Below are positions 1-7,533 of a stretch of 39,364 nucleotides of DNA, piece after piece. Origin of the DNA: Candidatus Martarchaeota archaeon (lineage in GTDB: Archaea > Micrarchaeota > Micrarchaeia > Micrarchaeales > Micrarchaeaceae); contig JAMCSF010000001.1 in the NCBI GenBank assembly GCA_023380795.1, forward strand, positions 1 to 39,364, in the 5' to 3' direction. Below the pieces are notes generated by a model that had not been told where the DNA came from, did not search any database, and saw nothing but the letters and a program-made list of their open reading frames with translations. Each line of letters starts with the position of its first letter. Position 1 is the first letter of the stretch. The position numbers and the translations under genes are program-made.

Positions 1-671
1 TCCTGGGCTTCTTCTGCGAAATCTAGGTTTATGAAGCTTGGAGTATTGACGGTCTCAGTAATGCCCCTTACTGCCCTGTATGCAACTTCGTCGGCAACCC
101 TGAAAGCCTGCTCTAGGGCAAGGTTCTGATAAAGGCTGACTAGCCTCTGGTTGTCTATTACTATCAATGTGTCAACATTCTTCCTGAGCTCCTGTATGCT
201 CTTCATTGCGACCTGAAGCCTTACCTTCTCAAGCCTGAACGGGAAGGTAACTATGCCTATCACTATTGCCCCGTTCTCCTTGGCTATGCCAGCGGCTATC
301 GGGGCAGCTCCGCCTCCTGTTCCTCCTCCCATTCCTGCGCATACGAATACGAGGTTGTATCCGTCCAGTGCCTTCTTCAAATCCCCTCTCGAATACTCTG
401 CCGCCCTTGCTCCCATTTCTGGAAACCCTCCTGCACCAAGCCCCTTGGTCAGCGGCCCGCCTATCAGTATTCTGTTTATCGACGGGTCAAGGCTGTTGAG
501 GTGCTTTGAGTCTGTGTTTACTGCTATGAAGCTTGCGCTCTTTATGCCTTGCTTGACCATCCTCTGTATGGTGTTGCTGCCTCCTCCTCCGAGGCCGCAC
601 ACTGCAATCTTGGCCTTAAAAAGCGAATCGTCAAAATCATTGTTGTTCAAAGCGTTGTCCAAAAGCTCCAT
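1..671 (-). CDS. ftsZ: Cell-division GTPase FtsZ (N-terminal 223 codons, cut by window edge)
   Basis: Tubulin-superfamily GTPase that polymerises into the division ring at the inner face of the membrane. Read on the minus strand from ATG at 671, with a GGTGA ribosome site a few bases upstream. A short 19-residue tail leads into the first nucleotide-binding strand (KIAVCGLGGGGSNT, residues 21-34). The T3 region follows (VNTDSKHLNSL). The tubulin signature loop is GMGGGTGGGAAP (about 113-124); the usual FtsZ form is GGGTGTG, so the Thr-Gly pair is replaced by Gly-Gly, a minor variant. The guanine-contacting region and start of helix H7 follow (VIDNQRL, then FRVADEV). The C-terminal half lies outside the window. 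Divergent from rpl10e, with a shared promoter region at 672-826. FtsZ rather than CetZ is favoured by the overall N-terminal sequence; which archaeal FtsZ paralogue it is cannot be decided from this fragment. Confidence 0.95.
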   Translation of the reverse strand, partial: MELLDNALNNNDFDDSLFKAKIAVCGLGGGGSNTIQRMVKQGIKSASFIAVNTDSKHLNSLDPSINRILIGGPLTKGLGAGGFPEMGARAAEYSRGDLKKALDGYNLVFVCAGMGGGTGGGAAPIAAGIAKENGAIVIGIVTFPFRLEKVRLQVAMKSIQELRKNVDTLIVIDNQRLVSLYQNLALEQAFRVADEVAYRAVRGITETVNTPSFINLDFAEEAQ

Positions 672-826
672 TGTGTCACCTGCAAAATATACTCAATTAA
701 AGTTTAAATGTATAACTCTAAATGCCTGAGCAGGGATTTCCAAATCTTTTTATAGGTTTTTATGCTAAACTATTATCGCTAATCTCTTTTCTCAGGGAGC
801 ATTAGATTTTTTTGAGAGTGTTTATA
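672..826. promoter_or_regulatory. Divergent promoter region ftsZ / rpl10e
   Basis: This 155-bp AT-rich spacer separates two divergent housekeeping genes. A TATA-like TTTTTATAGG at about 749-758 lies some 70 bp before the rpl10e ATG. A TTTAAATG segment near 692-699 is suitably placed for the minus-strand ftsZ promoter. No operator or long repeat is visible. Confidence 0.45.
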
Positions 827-1366
827 ATGACAAGGCTAAGACCGGCAAGGACTTTCAGGTATATATTTTCACAGGCGTGGGCAAGATATTCGCAGAAGAA
901 GCCCAGGAAGAACTACATAAGGGCAAAGCCGCACACGAGCCTGCTAGTGTTCAACATGGGCGTCGACAAGCCGGATTTTGACACGGTGCTTACGCTTACG
1001 ACAAAACAGGCAATACAGCTGCGCTCAAACTCCATAGAATCCGCAAGGCAGATGATAAACAAGCACATGGAGCTGATGGCGCCTGGCGATTTCTACTTCA
1101 AGGTCCTAGTGTACCCGCACATGATAATAAGGGAGCACAGGATGGCAACAGGAGCAGGAGCAGACCGTATATCCCAGGGAATGAGCCACGCTTTCGGAAA
1201 GCCTGTCAGCGTTGCTGCAAGGCTCAGGGAGGGCCAGCCTATTTTCATGGTAAAGACAAAGGCGAAGAACGTGCCCCACGTCAGGGAAGCCTTCAGGAGA
1301 GCCTCATCCAAGCTTTCCGGGCTTTACAAGCTCAATATAGAGCAGGCCCAGCAGGCGAAGAACTGA
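827..1366 (+). CDS. rpl10e: 50S ribosomal protein L10e (uL16)
   Basis: Archaeal/eukaryotic L10e of the uL16 family, a large-subunit protein near the A-site tRNA and 5S rRNA. The 179-residue product begins MTRLRPARTFR, matching the family's basic start. The reading frame can be extended to a TTG at 812, but ATG 827 matches the conserved N-terminus. Typical family features are the basic RKNYIRAKPHTS segment, a central PGDFYFKVLVYPHMIIREH block and the GAGADRISQGM loop, which corresponds to the A-site-proximal loop of uL16 (known family feature). Length is normal for the family. The gene stands alone between divergent ftsZ and dph2, and ends just before a strong hairpin plus T-tract terminator. 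Confidence 0.95.
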   Translation: MTRLRPARTFRYIFSQAWARYSQKKPRKNYIRAKPHTSLLVFNMGVDKPDFDTVLTLTTKQAIQLRSNSIESARQMINKHMELMAPGDFYFKVLVYPHMIIREHRMATGAGADRISQGMSHAFGKPVSVAARLREGQPIFMVKTKAKNVPHVREAFRRASSKLSGLYKLNIEQAQQAKN

Positions 1367-1385
1367 ATCCTTTTCCGATGCAAGT

Positions 1386-1428
1386 TTTATGCCTGCAAAA
1401 TACGGCAGGCATAAATATTACTTTTTTT
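1386..1428 (+). terminator. Hairpin plus T7 terminator of rpl10e
   Basis: A perfect 11-bp stem pairs 1386-1396 with 1405-1415 around an 8-nt loop, and seven T residues follow at about 1422-1428. Its position 20 bp after the L10e stop and its U-rich tail fit transcription termination. The dph2 promoter must overlap it or lie just after it. Confidence 0.7.
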
Positions 1429-1448
1429 AAATTACAATACGTGTTTCA

Positions 1449-2381
1449 ATGCGCATACTGATACAGTTCCCTGAAGGGCTCAAGCAGAAGGCCCTTGAAT
1501 ATGCACAGAGCCTTGAAAAAGAGGGCAACGAGGTATTCATATCTGCTTCTCCTAACTTTGGCGCCTGCGACTTGGCGCTTGACGAGGCTAGGAACCTGAA
1601 GGTCGACAAGCTCATACATTACGGTCACGCTGAATTCAACAAGGTGGATTTCAACGTTGAATACGTGTCTTACGAGATTGACGCTCCCTTGGATCTTCTT
1701 CCGAAATCCTTGGATTATCTGAAGAATTTTAACAAGATAAGCTTGGTCACTACAGTCCAGCACCTTCATCAGCTTGAAGCAATAAAGCAGTTCTATGAGA
1801 AAAATGGCAAAGAGGTCTTCATAGGAAAGCCATATGGCTTCGCAAAGCACCCAGGCCAGATACTGGGCTGCGACATAGGAAGCGCAGCTTCCGTAGACGG
1901 CAAGGTGGACGCCCACGTATATTTCGGCGGAGGCATATTCCACCCATTGGGTGCGCTCCTCAACACAAAGAAGCCGTTTCTTGTCATAGAGCCTTTCGAC
2001 AGCAAGATAGAATTCATAGACAGCCTCAGGGATACCTACCAAAGGAGAAGCAGGGGCAAGGTTCTAGCTTCTCTCGAAGCAAAGTCCATAGCAATACTTG
2101 TAAGCACAAAGAACGGCCAGCACAACCTTAAGCTTGCAGAGATACTAAAAAAGAAGGCAGAGGAAGCGGGATTGAAATCCGCTATACTCGTTTCCAACAC
2201 GTTCGACTTCGACTCAATAAACAACATGATGGAGTTCGACGCGTTCGTAAACACTGCGTGCCCGCGCATAGCGATAGACGATACTGACAGGCTGCGAAAG
2301 CCATTGCTTAGCGCAAACGAGCTGATGCAAGTTCTCTCAATGAAGAAGGAGCTCGCAGAAATGAGAGCAGAAAAGCACTGA
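1449..2381 (+). CDS. dph2: Diphthamide biosynthesis radical enzyme Dph2
   Basis: Catalyses the first step of diphthamide synthesis on elongation factor aEF2: a 4Fe-4S cluster cleaves S-adenosylmethionine to a 3-amino-3-carboxypropyl radical that is transferred to a histidine. The 310-residue protein has the three cluster cysteines expected for archaeal Dph2, one per domain: C40 (FGACDLAL), C141 (LGCDIGSA) and C271 (NTACPRIAIDD). It begins MRILIQFPEGLK, a characteristic Dph2 start, and length is normal. Start ATG 1449 lies just after an AT-rich spacer; no strong ribosome site is visible, so the message may be leaderless or have a short leader. It is monocistronic, converging on the minus-strand pilin gene. 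Its presence implies an aEF2 with diphthamide elsewhere in the genome. Confidence 0.95.
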   Translation: MRILIQFPEGLKQKALEYAQSLEKEGNEVFISASPNFGACDLALDEARNLKVDKLIHYGHAEFNKVDFNVEYVSYEIDAPLDLLPKSLDYLKNFNKISLVTTVQHLHQLEAIKQFYEKNGKEVFIGKPYGFAKHPGQILGCDIGSAASVDGKVDAHVYFGGGIFHPLGALLNTKKPFLVIEPFDSKIEFIDSLRDTYQRRSRGKVLASLEAKSIAILVSTKNGQHNLKLAEILKKKAEEAGLKSAILVSNTFDFDSINNMMEFDAFVNTACPRIAIDDTDRLRKPLLSANELMQVLSMKKELAEMRAEKH

Positions 2382-2447
2382 TGTTCCTTATTCTCAAGCA
2401 TGCAAAAATTCAAAAAAAGGATAGCTTTCGCTATGCTCTAAATCAAA

Positions 2448-2493
2448 TTAAAAAAGAAAAAGAAAAGAAAGAAAAGCTGAACTAATCAGCTTT
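2448..2493 (-). terminator. Terminator of the pilin-like gene, overlapping its stop codon
   Basis: On the minus strand an 8-bp perfect stem (2486-2493 with 2473-2480, 5-nt loop) includes the TGA stop of the pilin gene. It runs directly into a long pyrimidine-rich tract, mostly T, down to about 2448. A weaker 5-bp hairpin at 2421-2434 may serve the convergent dph2. Confidence 0.7.
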
Positions 2494-2989
2494 CCTTCAG
2501 GGTCATCGTAGCTATCTGCGATACTAGATCTGTCGCAGCAGAGTCACCAGATACGCTGTATTCAACCCACAACTGTCCTGAAGCCGATGTTCCTGGCGTT
2601 GTGCTGAATGTTGACATTGGGATTGTGCAGGATACTGTCTGACCGCTTGCCAAATCTATGTCTGAGCAGGCAGAGTTTGCTACTAGCGCTCCTGTAGCAC
2701 TAGAAGATGAAGGTGCAGCTGATCCGCTAGGCATGAAGAAGAATGTCACGCCTGTCCAACTAGCTCCTGTGCTCTGTCCAACTGTTACTATAAGATTTCC
2801 GCTAGTCCAAACAGGGCTTGTGCACAAGAATCCGGAGCTTGCTACGCAAGTCGTTCCTGTGAAGGAGCTGCTGCTGAAGATTCCCAGTGAGAAAAGTGCC
2901 GCCAGCACTATCGCAATAATCAGTATTGCCCAACCGTATGTCATTAGGTATTCCATAGCGCTTTGCGCTTTTTGGTTTTTCATTCCCAT
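2486..2989 (-). CDS. Small pilin-like protein with class III signal peptide
   Basis: Secreted archaeal pilin-type subunit of 167 residues. The N-terminus MGMKNQKAQSAMEYLMTYGW is the class III signal: a short basic leader, cleavage expected just before the Q of QSAMEYL, then a roughly 20-residue hydrophobic helix that packs in the pilus core. The leader is normally removed by prepilin peptidase (EppA/PibD type). The mature head (about 130 residues) is Ser/Thr/Gly rich and ends with beta-rich segments; two Cys (CVASSGFLC) near its start may form a disulfide. Start ATG 2989 is preceded by GGTG at 7-nt spacing. It has its own TATA promoter and terminator, so it is a single-gene unit. The same QSAxEYLxTYGWA signature recurs in the giant protein at 36401. 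The pilus machinery (ATPase, platform protein) is not in this window. Confidence 0.85.
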   Translation of the reverse strand: MGMKNQKAQSAMEYLMTYGWAILIIAIVLAALFSLGIFSSSSFTGTTCVASSGFLCTSPVWTSGNLIVTVGQSTGASWTGVTFFFMPSGSAAPSSSSATGALVANSACSDIDLASGQTVSCTIPMSTFSTTPGTSASGQLWVEYSVSGDSAATDLVSQIATMTLKES

Positions 2990-3029
2990 GTACTAACACC
3001 TTTAAGTGCTAATAAATACTTGAAGTGGT

Positions 3030-3042
3030 AATATATATAAAG
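3030..3042 (-). promoter_or_regulatory. TATA box of the pilin-like gene
   Basis: On the minus strand a CTTTATATATATT element lies about 47 bp before the ATG at 2989. This places the transcript start near 3005-3010 and leaves a leader of about 20 nt carrying the GGTG ribosome site. Confidence 0.6.
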
Positions 3043-3193
3043 CTTACTTTAATACTGGAACATTTCTTTCCACGCCGAATCTCGCATCTGCCAATCAAAT
3101 GCCACTTTTACAAAGAGAAAAATTCATCCCTTTTGTAAATGTGCTCATCGCAAAAAAACATTTTATTTCTGTAACTGCAGAATGCAAAAGACG

Positions 3194-3202
3194 TTTATAT
3201 AA
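3194..3202 (+). promoter_or_regulatory. TATA box of gdhA
   Basis: TTTATATAA lies 56-64 bp upstream of the gdhA ATG, implying a leader of roughly 30-35 nt. That leader contains an AGGAG/CTCCT mini-hairpin (3222-3237) and the real GGTGG ribosome site at 3249-3253. Confidence 0.6.
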
Positions 3203-3257
3203 GTTGCTGGAAAAATAAATGAGGAGCAACTACTCCTGAATTGTGATAGGTGGAAAA

Positions 3258-4523
3258 ATGACAGAAGAATTGAATCCTTTCAAGATAGCGCAAGAGCAGC
3301 TCGACGAGGCTGCGGAAGTTATGGGGCTTGATGAGCAGGCACACGCAATACTAAGAGAGCCTATGCGAACGCTTGTAGTAAACATACCAGTGCGCATGCA
3401 CGACGGCAAAGTCAAAGTTTTTCAGGGCTTCAGGGTGCAGTACAACGACGCAAGAGGTCCAACAAAGGGCGGCATAAGGTTTCACCCGAAAGAGAGCCTT
3501 GATACTGTGAAGGCGCTTTCTGCGTGGATGACATGGAAGGTTTCCCTCGCAAACGTGCCGTTCGGCGGCGCAAAAGGCGGAGTCATTTGCGACACTAAAA
3601 GCATGCTGCCCTGGGAGCTTGAAGCGCTGTCAAGGGGCTATATAAGGGCAATAGGGAAATACATAGGCCCGCAGGTGGATATACCAGCTCCTGACGTCTA
3701 TACAACTCCTCAGATAATGGCCTGGATGATGGACGAATACAGCAACATAGTCAGGCACAACGAGTTCGGAACGATAACCGGGAAGCCGCTGGAGGTCTGG
3801 GGAAGCGAAGGAAGGAGCGATTCGACTGCAATGGGCGGGCTTTTCGTAATGAGGGAAGCGGCAAAAACGCTTGGAATAGACCTCAAAAAAGCGAAAATCG
3901 CAGTGCAGGGATTCGGCAATGCCGGAATGTACGCATATACCCTTTCAAAGAAACTCTATGGTTCAAACGTAGTGGCCATAAGCGATTCCAACGGCGCCAT
4001 ATACGACCCGAACGGCTTGGATCTGGCAAAGCTTGAAAAAGCCAAGAAGGAAACAGGAAGCGTGACAGGCTACGAAGGCGGCGAAAAAATGACGAACGAG
4101 CAGCTTCTTGAGAGCGATGTAGACATACTGATACCTGCGGCGATAGAAAACCAGATAACAGGGTCTAACGCAGACAAGATAAAAGCCAAGCTCGTGCTCG
4201 AGCTTGCAAATGGGCCGGTGACTCCAGATGCAGACAAGATACTCCACGAGCGCAACATATTCGACGTGCCCGATTTCCTGGTAAATTCCGGAGGCGTAAT
4301 CGGCTCATACTTCGAATGGGTGCAGAACATAGGCGGATACTACTGGAGCGCCGAAGAGGTTTACTCGAAGCTTGACAAGATAATAACAAAATCATATGCA
4401 GACATGATGGCAACTAAGAAGGAATACGATGACAAAGGCAAGAAGATAACCCCAAGGACCGCGGCTTACATAATAGCTGTGTCCAGAGTGGCAGCCGCCA
4501 TGAAAGCAAGGGGCTGGTATTGA
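3258..4523 (+). CDS. gdhA: Glutamate dehydrogenase (NAD(P)-dependent)
   Basis: Oxidatively deaminates glutamate to 2-oxoglutarate and ammonia, or runs in reverse; cytosolic, normally hexameric. The 421-residue product has the whole family set: the substrate-binding segment [10 protein letters not shown], the lysine loop PFGGAKGGV, the active-site block DIPAPDVYT, the Rossmann turn QGFGNAG, and the C-terminal [16 protein letters not shown]. Length is typical. ATG 3258 is chosen over an in-frame GTG at 3243 because GGTGG sits 4 nt upstream of the ATG and the family begins close to this point. It is followed after 12 nt by the MTA phosphorylase gene, probably co-transcribed. Cofactor choice (NADH or NADPH) cannot be read with confidence. 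Confidence 0.95.
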   Translation: MTEELNPFKIAQEQLDEAAEVMGLDEQAHAILREPMRTLVVNIPVRMHDGKVKVFQGFRVQYNDARGPTKGGIRFHPKESLDTVKALSAWMTWKVSLANVPFGGAKGGVICDTKSMLPWELEALSRGYIRAIGKYIGPQVDIPAPDVYTTPQIMAWMMDEYSNIVRHNEFGTITGKPLEVWGSEGRSDSTAMGGLFVMREAAKTLGIDLKKAKIAVQGFGNAGMYAYTLSKKLYGSNVVAISDSNGAIYDPNGLDLAKLEKAKKETGSVTGYEGGEKMTNEQLLESDVDILIPAAIENQITGSNADKIKAKLVLELANGPVTPDADKILHERNIFDVPDFLVNSGGVIGSYFEWVQNIGGYYWSAEEVYSKLDKIITKSYADMMATKKEYDDKGKKITPRTAAYIIAVSRVAAAMKARGWY

Positions 4524-4535
4524 AGGTGTGCATGC

Positions 4536-5345
4536 ATGGAAGGCAAGCAGGCAGAGTTCGGAGTTATAGGGGGCTCAGGGGTATATTCGCTTTTCGACAG
4601 CCCTGAGGAGCTAGATATAGATACAGAATACGGCAAGCCAAGCGACAAGGTTTCACTCGGAACCATAAACGGGAGGAGCGTTGCCTTCATCCCAAGGCAC
4701 GGCAAGGACCATACGATTCCACCGCACAAGATAAACTACAGGGCGAATATAGCGGCGCTGGATTCATTGGGCGTAAAGAGGATTATATCCATAACAGCGG
4801 TGGGCTCGCTCAGGATGGATTTTGTTCCTGGAGATTTCGCTTTGCCGACACAGTTCATAAACATGACTAGCGGAAGGGCTGACACTTTCTATGACGGGCC
4901 GCAGGTTACTCATATAAGCACGGCTTTTCCATACTGCCCTGAGATGCACAAAATGGCAGTGCGCGTCAGCGACTATGACGACATAAAATACCACGAGAAT
5001 GCAACGATAATCACAATAAACGGGCCGAGATTTTCCACGATGGCCGAATCAAAGATGTTCAAAAATATGGGTGCAGACATAATAAACATGACACAGTACC
5101 CGGAGATAACGCTTGCGAGGGAACGCGCAATGTGCTACTCTACAATAGCGGTTGTGACTGACTACGATGCAGGCATCGAGGAGGACCAGCACATACTGCC
5201 CGTATCGTTCGAAGACGTAGGAAAGAGGTTCGCTTCAAGTATAGAAAAAGTAAGGAAAATGGTGGCAGACATGATGAATGAAATACCGAAAGAGCGCTCC
5301 TGCGACTGCGGCTCGGTCCTGGACAACGCAAGGGTAAGCAAATGA
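4536..5345 (+). CDS. mtnP: S-methyl-5'-thioadenosine phosphorylase (MTAP/PNP family)
   Basis: Phosphorolysis of 5'-methylthioadenosine (from polyamine synthesis and radical-SAM side reactions) to adenine and methylthioribose-1-phosphate; some archaeal members also act on inosine or guanosine. The 269-residue protein has the phosphate loop GGSGVY at about 12-17, the PRHG segment (phosphate/ribose contacts), the base-binding block NGPRFSTMAES and NMTQYPEITLARE, and VVTDYDAG late in the fold. A CxC pair (C256, C258) sits near the C-terminus as in thermostable archaeal MTAP II enzymes, where it is involved in disulfide chemistry (known family feature). Start ATG 4536 has GGTG 7 nt upstream. In a genome with little nucleotide synthesis this is an adenine-salvage enzyme (inference). 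Confidence 0.93.
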   Translation: MEGKQAEFGVIGGSGVYSLFDSPEELDIDTEYGKPSDKVSLGTINGRSVAFIPRHGKDHTIPPHKINYRANIAALDSLGVKRIISITAVGSLRMDFVPGDFALPTQFINMTSGRADTFYDGPQVTHISTAFPYCPEMHKMAVRVSDYDDIKYHENATIITINGPRFSTMAESKMFKNMGADIINMTQYPEITLARERAMCYSTIAVVTDYDAGIEEDQHILPVSFEDVGKRFASSIEKVRKMVADMMNEIPKERSCDCGSVLDNARVSK

Positions 5346-5359
5346 CTGCCCAGAAAGCT

Positions 5360-5371
5360 TTTAATATATTA
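5360..5371 (+). promoter_or_regulatory. TATA box of rpl29-aIF1
   Basis: TTTAATATATTA is centred about 32 bp before the GTG start of rpl29. Transcription would begin at about 5392-5396, inside or at the GGAGGTG sequence, so the L29 message is probably almost leaderless. Confidence 0.55.
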
Positions 5372-5397
5372 ATCGTCAAAACTAGTGTATATCGGAG

Positions 5398-5607
5398 GTG
5401 TTTGAAATAAAGATTAAAGACATAAGGGCAATGCAGGAGAATGCGCTCAAGACAAAGATAGGCGAGCTCAACCTCGAACTTGCAATAGAGAAAAGAAAGG
5501 TCGCAGCTACTGGAGTTTCAAGCAAGGTCGTTAAGATACGCGAAATGAAGAAGACCATAGCAAGGATAAAGACCGTTCTCAACGAAAGAGGTGCAGCGAA
5601 GAAATGA
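5398..5607 (+). CDS. rpl29: 50S ribosomal protein L29 (uL29)
   Basis: Small helical-hairpin protein of the large subunit near the exit tunnel. The 69-residue product has the family pattern KIKDIRAMQENALKTKIGEL, then a basic second helix ending IREMKKTIARIKTVLNER. The GTG start at 5398 is embedded in GGAGGTG, so the ribosome-site-like sequence overlaps the start codon itself; together with the TATA spacing this favours leaderless initiation. An ATA start at 5407 is a remote alternative. It overlaps aIF1 by 4 nt (ATGA), so the two are translationally coupled. The uL29-aIF1 (SUI1) neighbourhood is a conserved piece of the archaeal ribosomal protein operon, here detached from the S3/S17 genes. 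Confidence 0.92.
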   Translation: MFEIKIKDIRAMQENALKTKIGELNLELAIEKRKVAATGVSSKVVKIREMKKTIARIKTVLNERGAAKK

Positions 5608-5912
5608 GCGACATATGTCCCAAGTGCGGATTGCCGAAAGAACTCTGCGTATGCGATGTTTTAGATAAGGAAGTTGAAAGCAGGATAAAGGTTTATACCA
5701 AGAAAGCCAAGTTCAACAAGGTAGTTACCATAGTCGAAGGTTTGAATTCCGGAGACATAGACAACGCCCTTAAGAACCTTAAGAGGACGCTGGCTTGCGG
5801 AGGGACCTCCAAGGACAACATGATAGAGCTTCAGGGCAACCATAAGTCCAAGGTCAAGAACGTGCTTGTCAACATGGGCTACAAGGATGCAAGCATAGAC
5901 GTTGCGTCCTGA
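5604..5912 (+). CDS. Translation initiation factor aIF1 (SUI1 family)
   Basis: Homologue of eukaryotic eIF1, which acts on the small subunit in start-codon selection and fidelity. The product is 102 residues. An N-terminal zinc knuckle C5-x2-C8 ... C15-x-C17 (CPKCGLPKELCVC) is typical for archaeal aIF1. The SUI1 fold follows: VVTIVEGL, the KNLKRTLACGGTSKD basic loop that contacts rRNA, IELQGNHKSKVKNVLVNMGY and a short tail. Start ATG 5604 overlaps the L29 stop. A T-rich stretch (5916-5933) after the stop may act as a terminator and precedes the kae1 promoter. Confidence 0.95.
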   Translation: MSDICPKCGLPKELCVCDVLDKEVESRIKVYTKKAKFNKVVTIVEGLNSGDIDNALKNLKRTLACGGTSKDNMIELQGNHKSKVKNVLVNMGYKDASIDVAS

Positions 5913-5962
5913 CCTATTTTTATTTCTTGTTTTCCATAACGTGCTAGCGTAAGCGTGTTAAA

Positions 5963-6943
5963 ATGGCTGTACTCGGCATAGAAAGCAGTGCGCACACATT
6001 CGGCGTAGGGATATCCGATAACGGAAGGATACTCGCGAATGCCAAGGAAATGTACAAGATAACCGACAAGGGCATGATACCCTCTCGCGTGGCGGAGTTT
6101 CACGCAAGCAATGCAAAGGGGGTAATCCAAAGGGCATTGTCTGAATCCGGGATTTCCCTCTCTGAAGTCGAAGCCATAAGCTATACTAAAGGCCCTGGTC
6201 TAGGGCCATGCCTGAGGATAGGCCAGCTTGCCGCAATGACCATGTCCGAAATGCTTTCGGTGCCGCTTTATCCTGTAAATCACGCCATAGGGCACATACA
6301 GATAGCTGCACATCTTTCCGGGCTAAAGGACCCAATTGCAGTATACGTAAGCGGGGGCAATTCCCAAATACTGGGCATAACGGAGCAGGGCTTCAGGCAT
6401 TACTCCGTATACGGCGAGACACTTGACATAGGCGTAGGCAACATGATAGACAATTTTGCCAGGGCCGCAAAGCTAAACCCTGCGTGGGGCTCAACAGTGG
6501 CGAAGGTTGCGGAAAACGGCCATTACATAAGGATGCCATACACTGTCAAAGGCATGGATTTCACGTTTACAGGCCTGCTCACAAATGCCGTAAAATCGCT
6601 TTCATCGCATAAGATTGGGGACGTCGCTTATTCGCTGCAGGAGACCGCATTCGGCATGATAGCCGAAGCATCAGAGAGGGCACTTCTGCTCTCGGGCAAG
6701 AAGGGAGTCATACTATGCGGCGGCGTAGCGCAGAGCAAAAGGCTTCGGGAGATACTTGCAGCAATGTCCAAATCGCATGGCGTGGGATTTTACGCCGCGC
6801 CAAACGAATACAATGCGGACAACGGGGCAATGATAGCTTATGTCGGAGAGCTTATGCACAAAGGAGGGGCAAAGCCAAAGCGCGGCGATTACGCTGTAGA
6901 GCAAAGATACAGGATAGACGGAGTGGATCTCAAATGGCTCTGA
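5963..6943 (+). CDS. kae1: tRNA N6-threonylcarbamoyladenosine transferase Kae1 (KEOPS subunit)
   Basis: Catalytic subunit of KEOPS; transfers the threonylcarbamoyl group from TC-AMP to A37 of ANN-decoding tRNAs. The ASKHA-fold protein of 326 residues shows the phosphate-1 start (LGIESSAHTFGVGI), the metal-binding H107-xxx-H111 (VNHAIGHIQIA), the YVSGGNSQIL phosphate-2 loop and the ILCGGVAQSKRLRE block. Length is normal for the unfused form. Its last 10 nt overlap the bud32 start. In several euryarchaea Kae1 and Bud32 are fused; here they are separate but coupled. Pcc1 and Cgi121 partners are not in this window. Confidence 0.96.
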   Translation: MAVLGIESSAHTFGVGISDNGRILANAKEMYKITDKGMIPSRVAEFHASNAKGVIQRALSESGISLSEVEAISYTKGPGLGPCLRIGQLAAMTMSEMLSVPLYPVNHAIGHIQIAAHLSGLKDPIAVYVSGGNSQILGITEQGFRHYSVYGETLDIGVGNMIDNFARAAKLNPAWGSTVAKVAENGHYIRMPYTVKGMDFTFTGLLTNAVKSLSSHKIGDVAYSLQETAFGMIAEASERALLLSGKKGVILCGGVAQSKRLREILAAMSKSHGVGFYAAPNEYNADNGAMIAYVGELMHKGGAKPKRGDYAVEQRYRIDGVDLKWL

Positions 6944-7533
6944 AGAAAATCTCGGAAGGAGCAGAGGCAGACATATACGAGCTGGAGCTGCTTGGAATAA
7001 AGGCAGTGATGAAATACAGGAGGCCAAAGCCCTATCTGGTAAAAGAGATAGAGGAATACCTCCGCGACACGCGCACAAGGACGGAAGCTAGGATTCTTTC
7101 TAAAGTCTCATCTCTGATAAGTGCGCCGAAGCCTCTTCTTGTCACTAGGTATGCAATAATAATGCAAAAGCTGGAAGGGATTCAAGCATCAAAGAATCCA
7201 AGCCTTGGGAAGCCAGGCGCAGAGGCTTCAGGCAAAGCGCTGGCGGCGCTGCACTCCTCGGGCATAATACACGGAGATTTTACTACTGCCAACATACTCG
7301 TTGGCAGGAGCGGCATATCTGTTATAGACTTCGGGCTTTCCTACTATTCAAGCTCTGCAGAAGACATGGCCTTCGACATCCTGCTCTTCAAGAGATCAGT
7401 AAGCAAAGAAGATTTTCGTGCGTTTGAAGAAGCATACGGGAACGGCTTTGCGAAGTCCTGCGAGGTGCTGAAAAAGCTTTCAGAGATAGAAACGCGCGGC
7501 AGGTACCAGAACAGGAGCCTGGAAACCGCATGA
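6934..7533 (+). CDS. bud32: KEOPS protein kinase/ATPase Bud32
   Basis: Small RIO-like kinase that binds Kae1 and supports tRNA t6A formation. The 199-residue product starts MALKKISEGAEADIY at ATG 6934, inside the end of kae1. This matches the family start, so the long upstream extension of the same frame to 6715 is not used. Motifs are SEGAEADIY (glycine-poor P-loop), the lysine in VMKYRR, the catalytic loop HGDFTTAN (D115, N120) and the metal-binding IDFGL (DFG 132-134). The conserved AED-MAFDI segment and the arginine in LLFKRSV follow. The last bases overlap the next gene by 4 nt (ATGA). Confidence 0.95.
   Translation: MALKKISEGAEADIYELELLGIKAVMKYRRPKPYLVKEIEEYLRDTRTRTEARILSKVSSLISAPKPLLVTRYAIIMQKLEGIQASKNPSLGKPGAEASGKALAALHSSGIIHGDFTTANILVGRSGISVIDFGLSYYSSSAEDMAFDILLFKRSVSKEDFRAFEEAYGNGFAKSCEVLKKLSEIETRGRYQNRSLETA

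Noticed and set aside
253-729. Plus-strand open frame opposite ftsZ
   Set aside because: Antisense shadow: the minus strand encodes clear FtsZ motifs.
3219-3239. Six-codon upstream frame and AGGAG/CTCCT hairpin before gdhA
   Set aside because: The stem is only 5 bp and the mini-frame could occur by chance; no attenuation logic (no Glu/Gln codon run) is visible.
6715-6933. Upstream extension of the bud32 frame inside kae1
   Set aside because: The translated extension is basic nonsense overlapping Kae1 coding sequence; Bud32 family proteins start at the SEGAEADIY region, matching ATG 6934.
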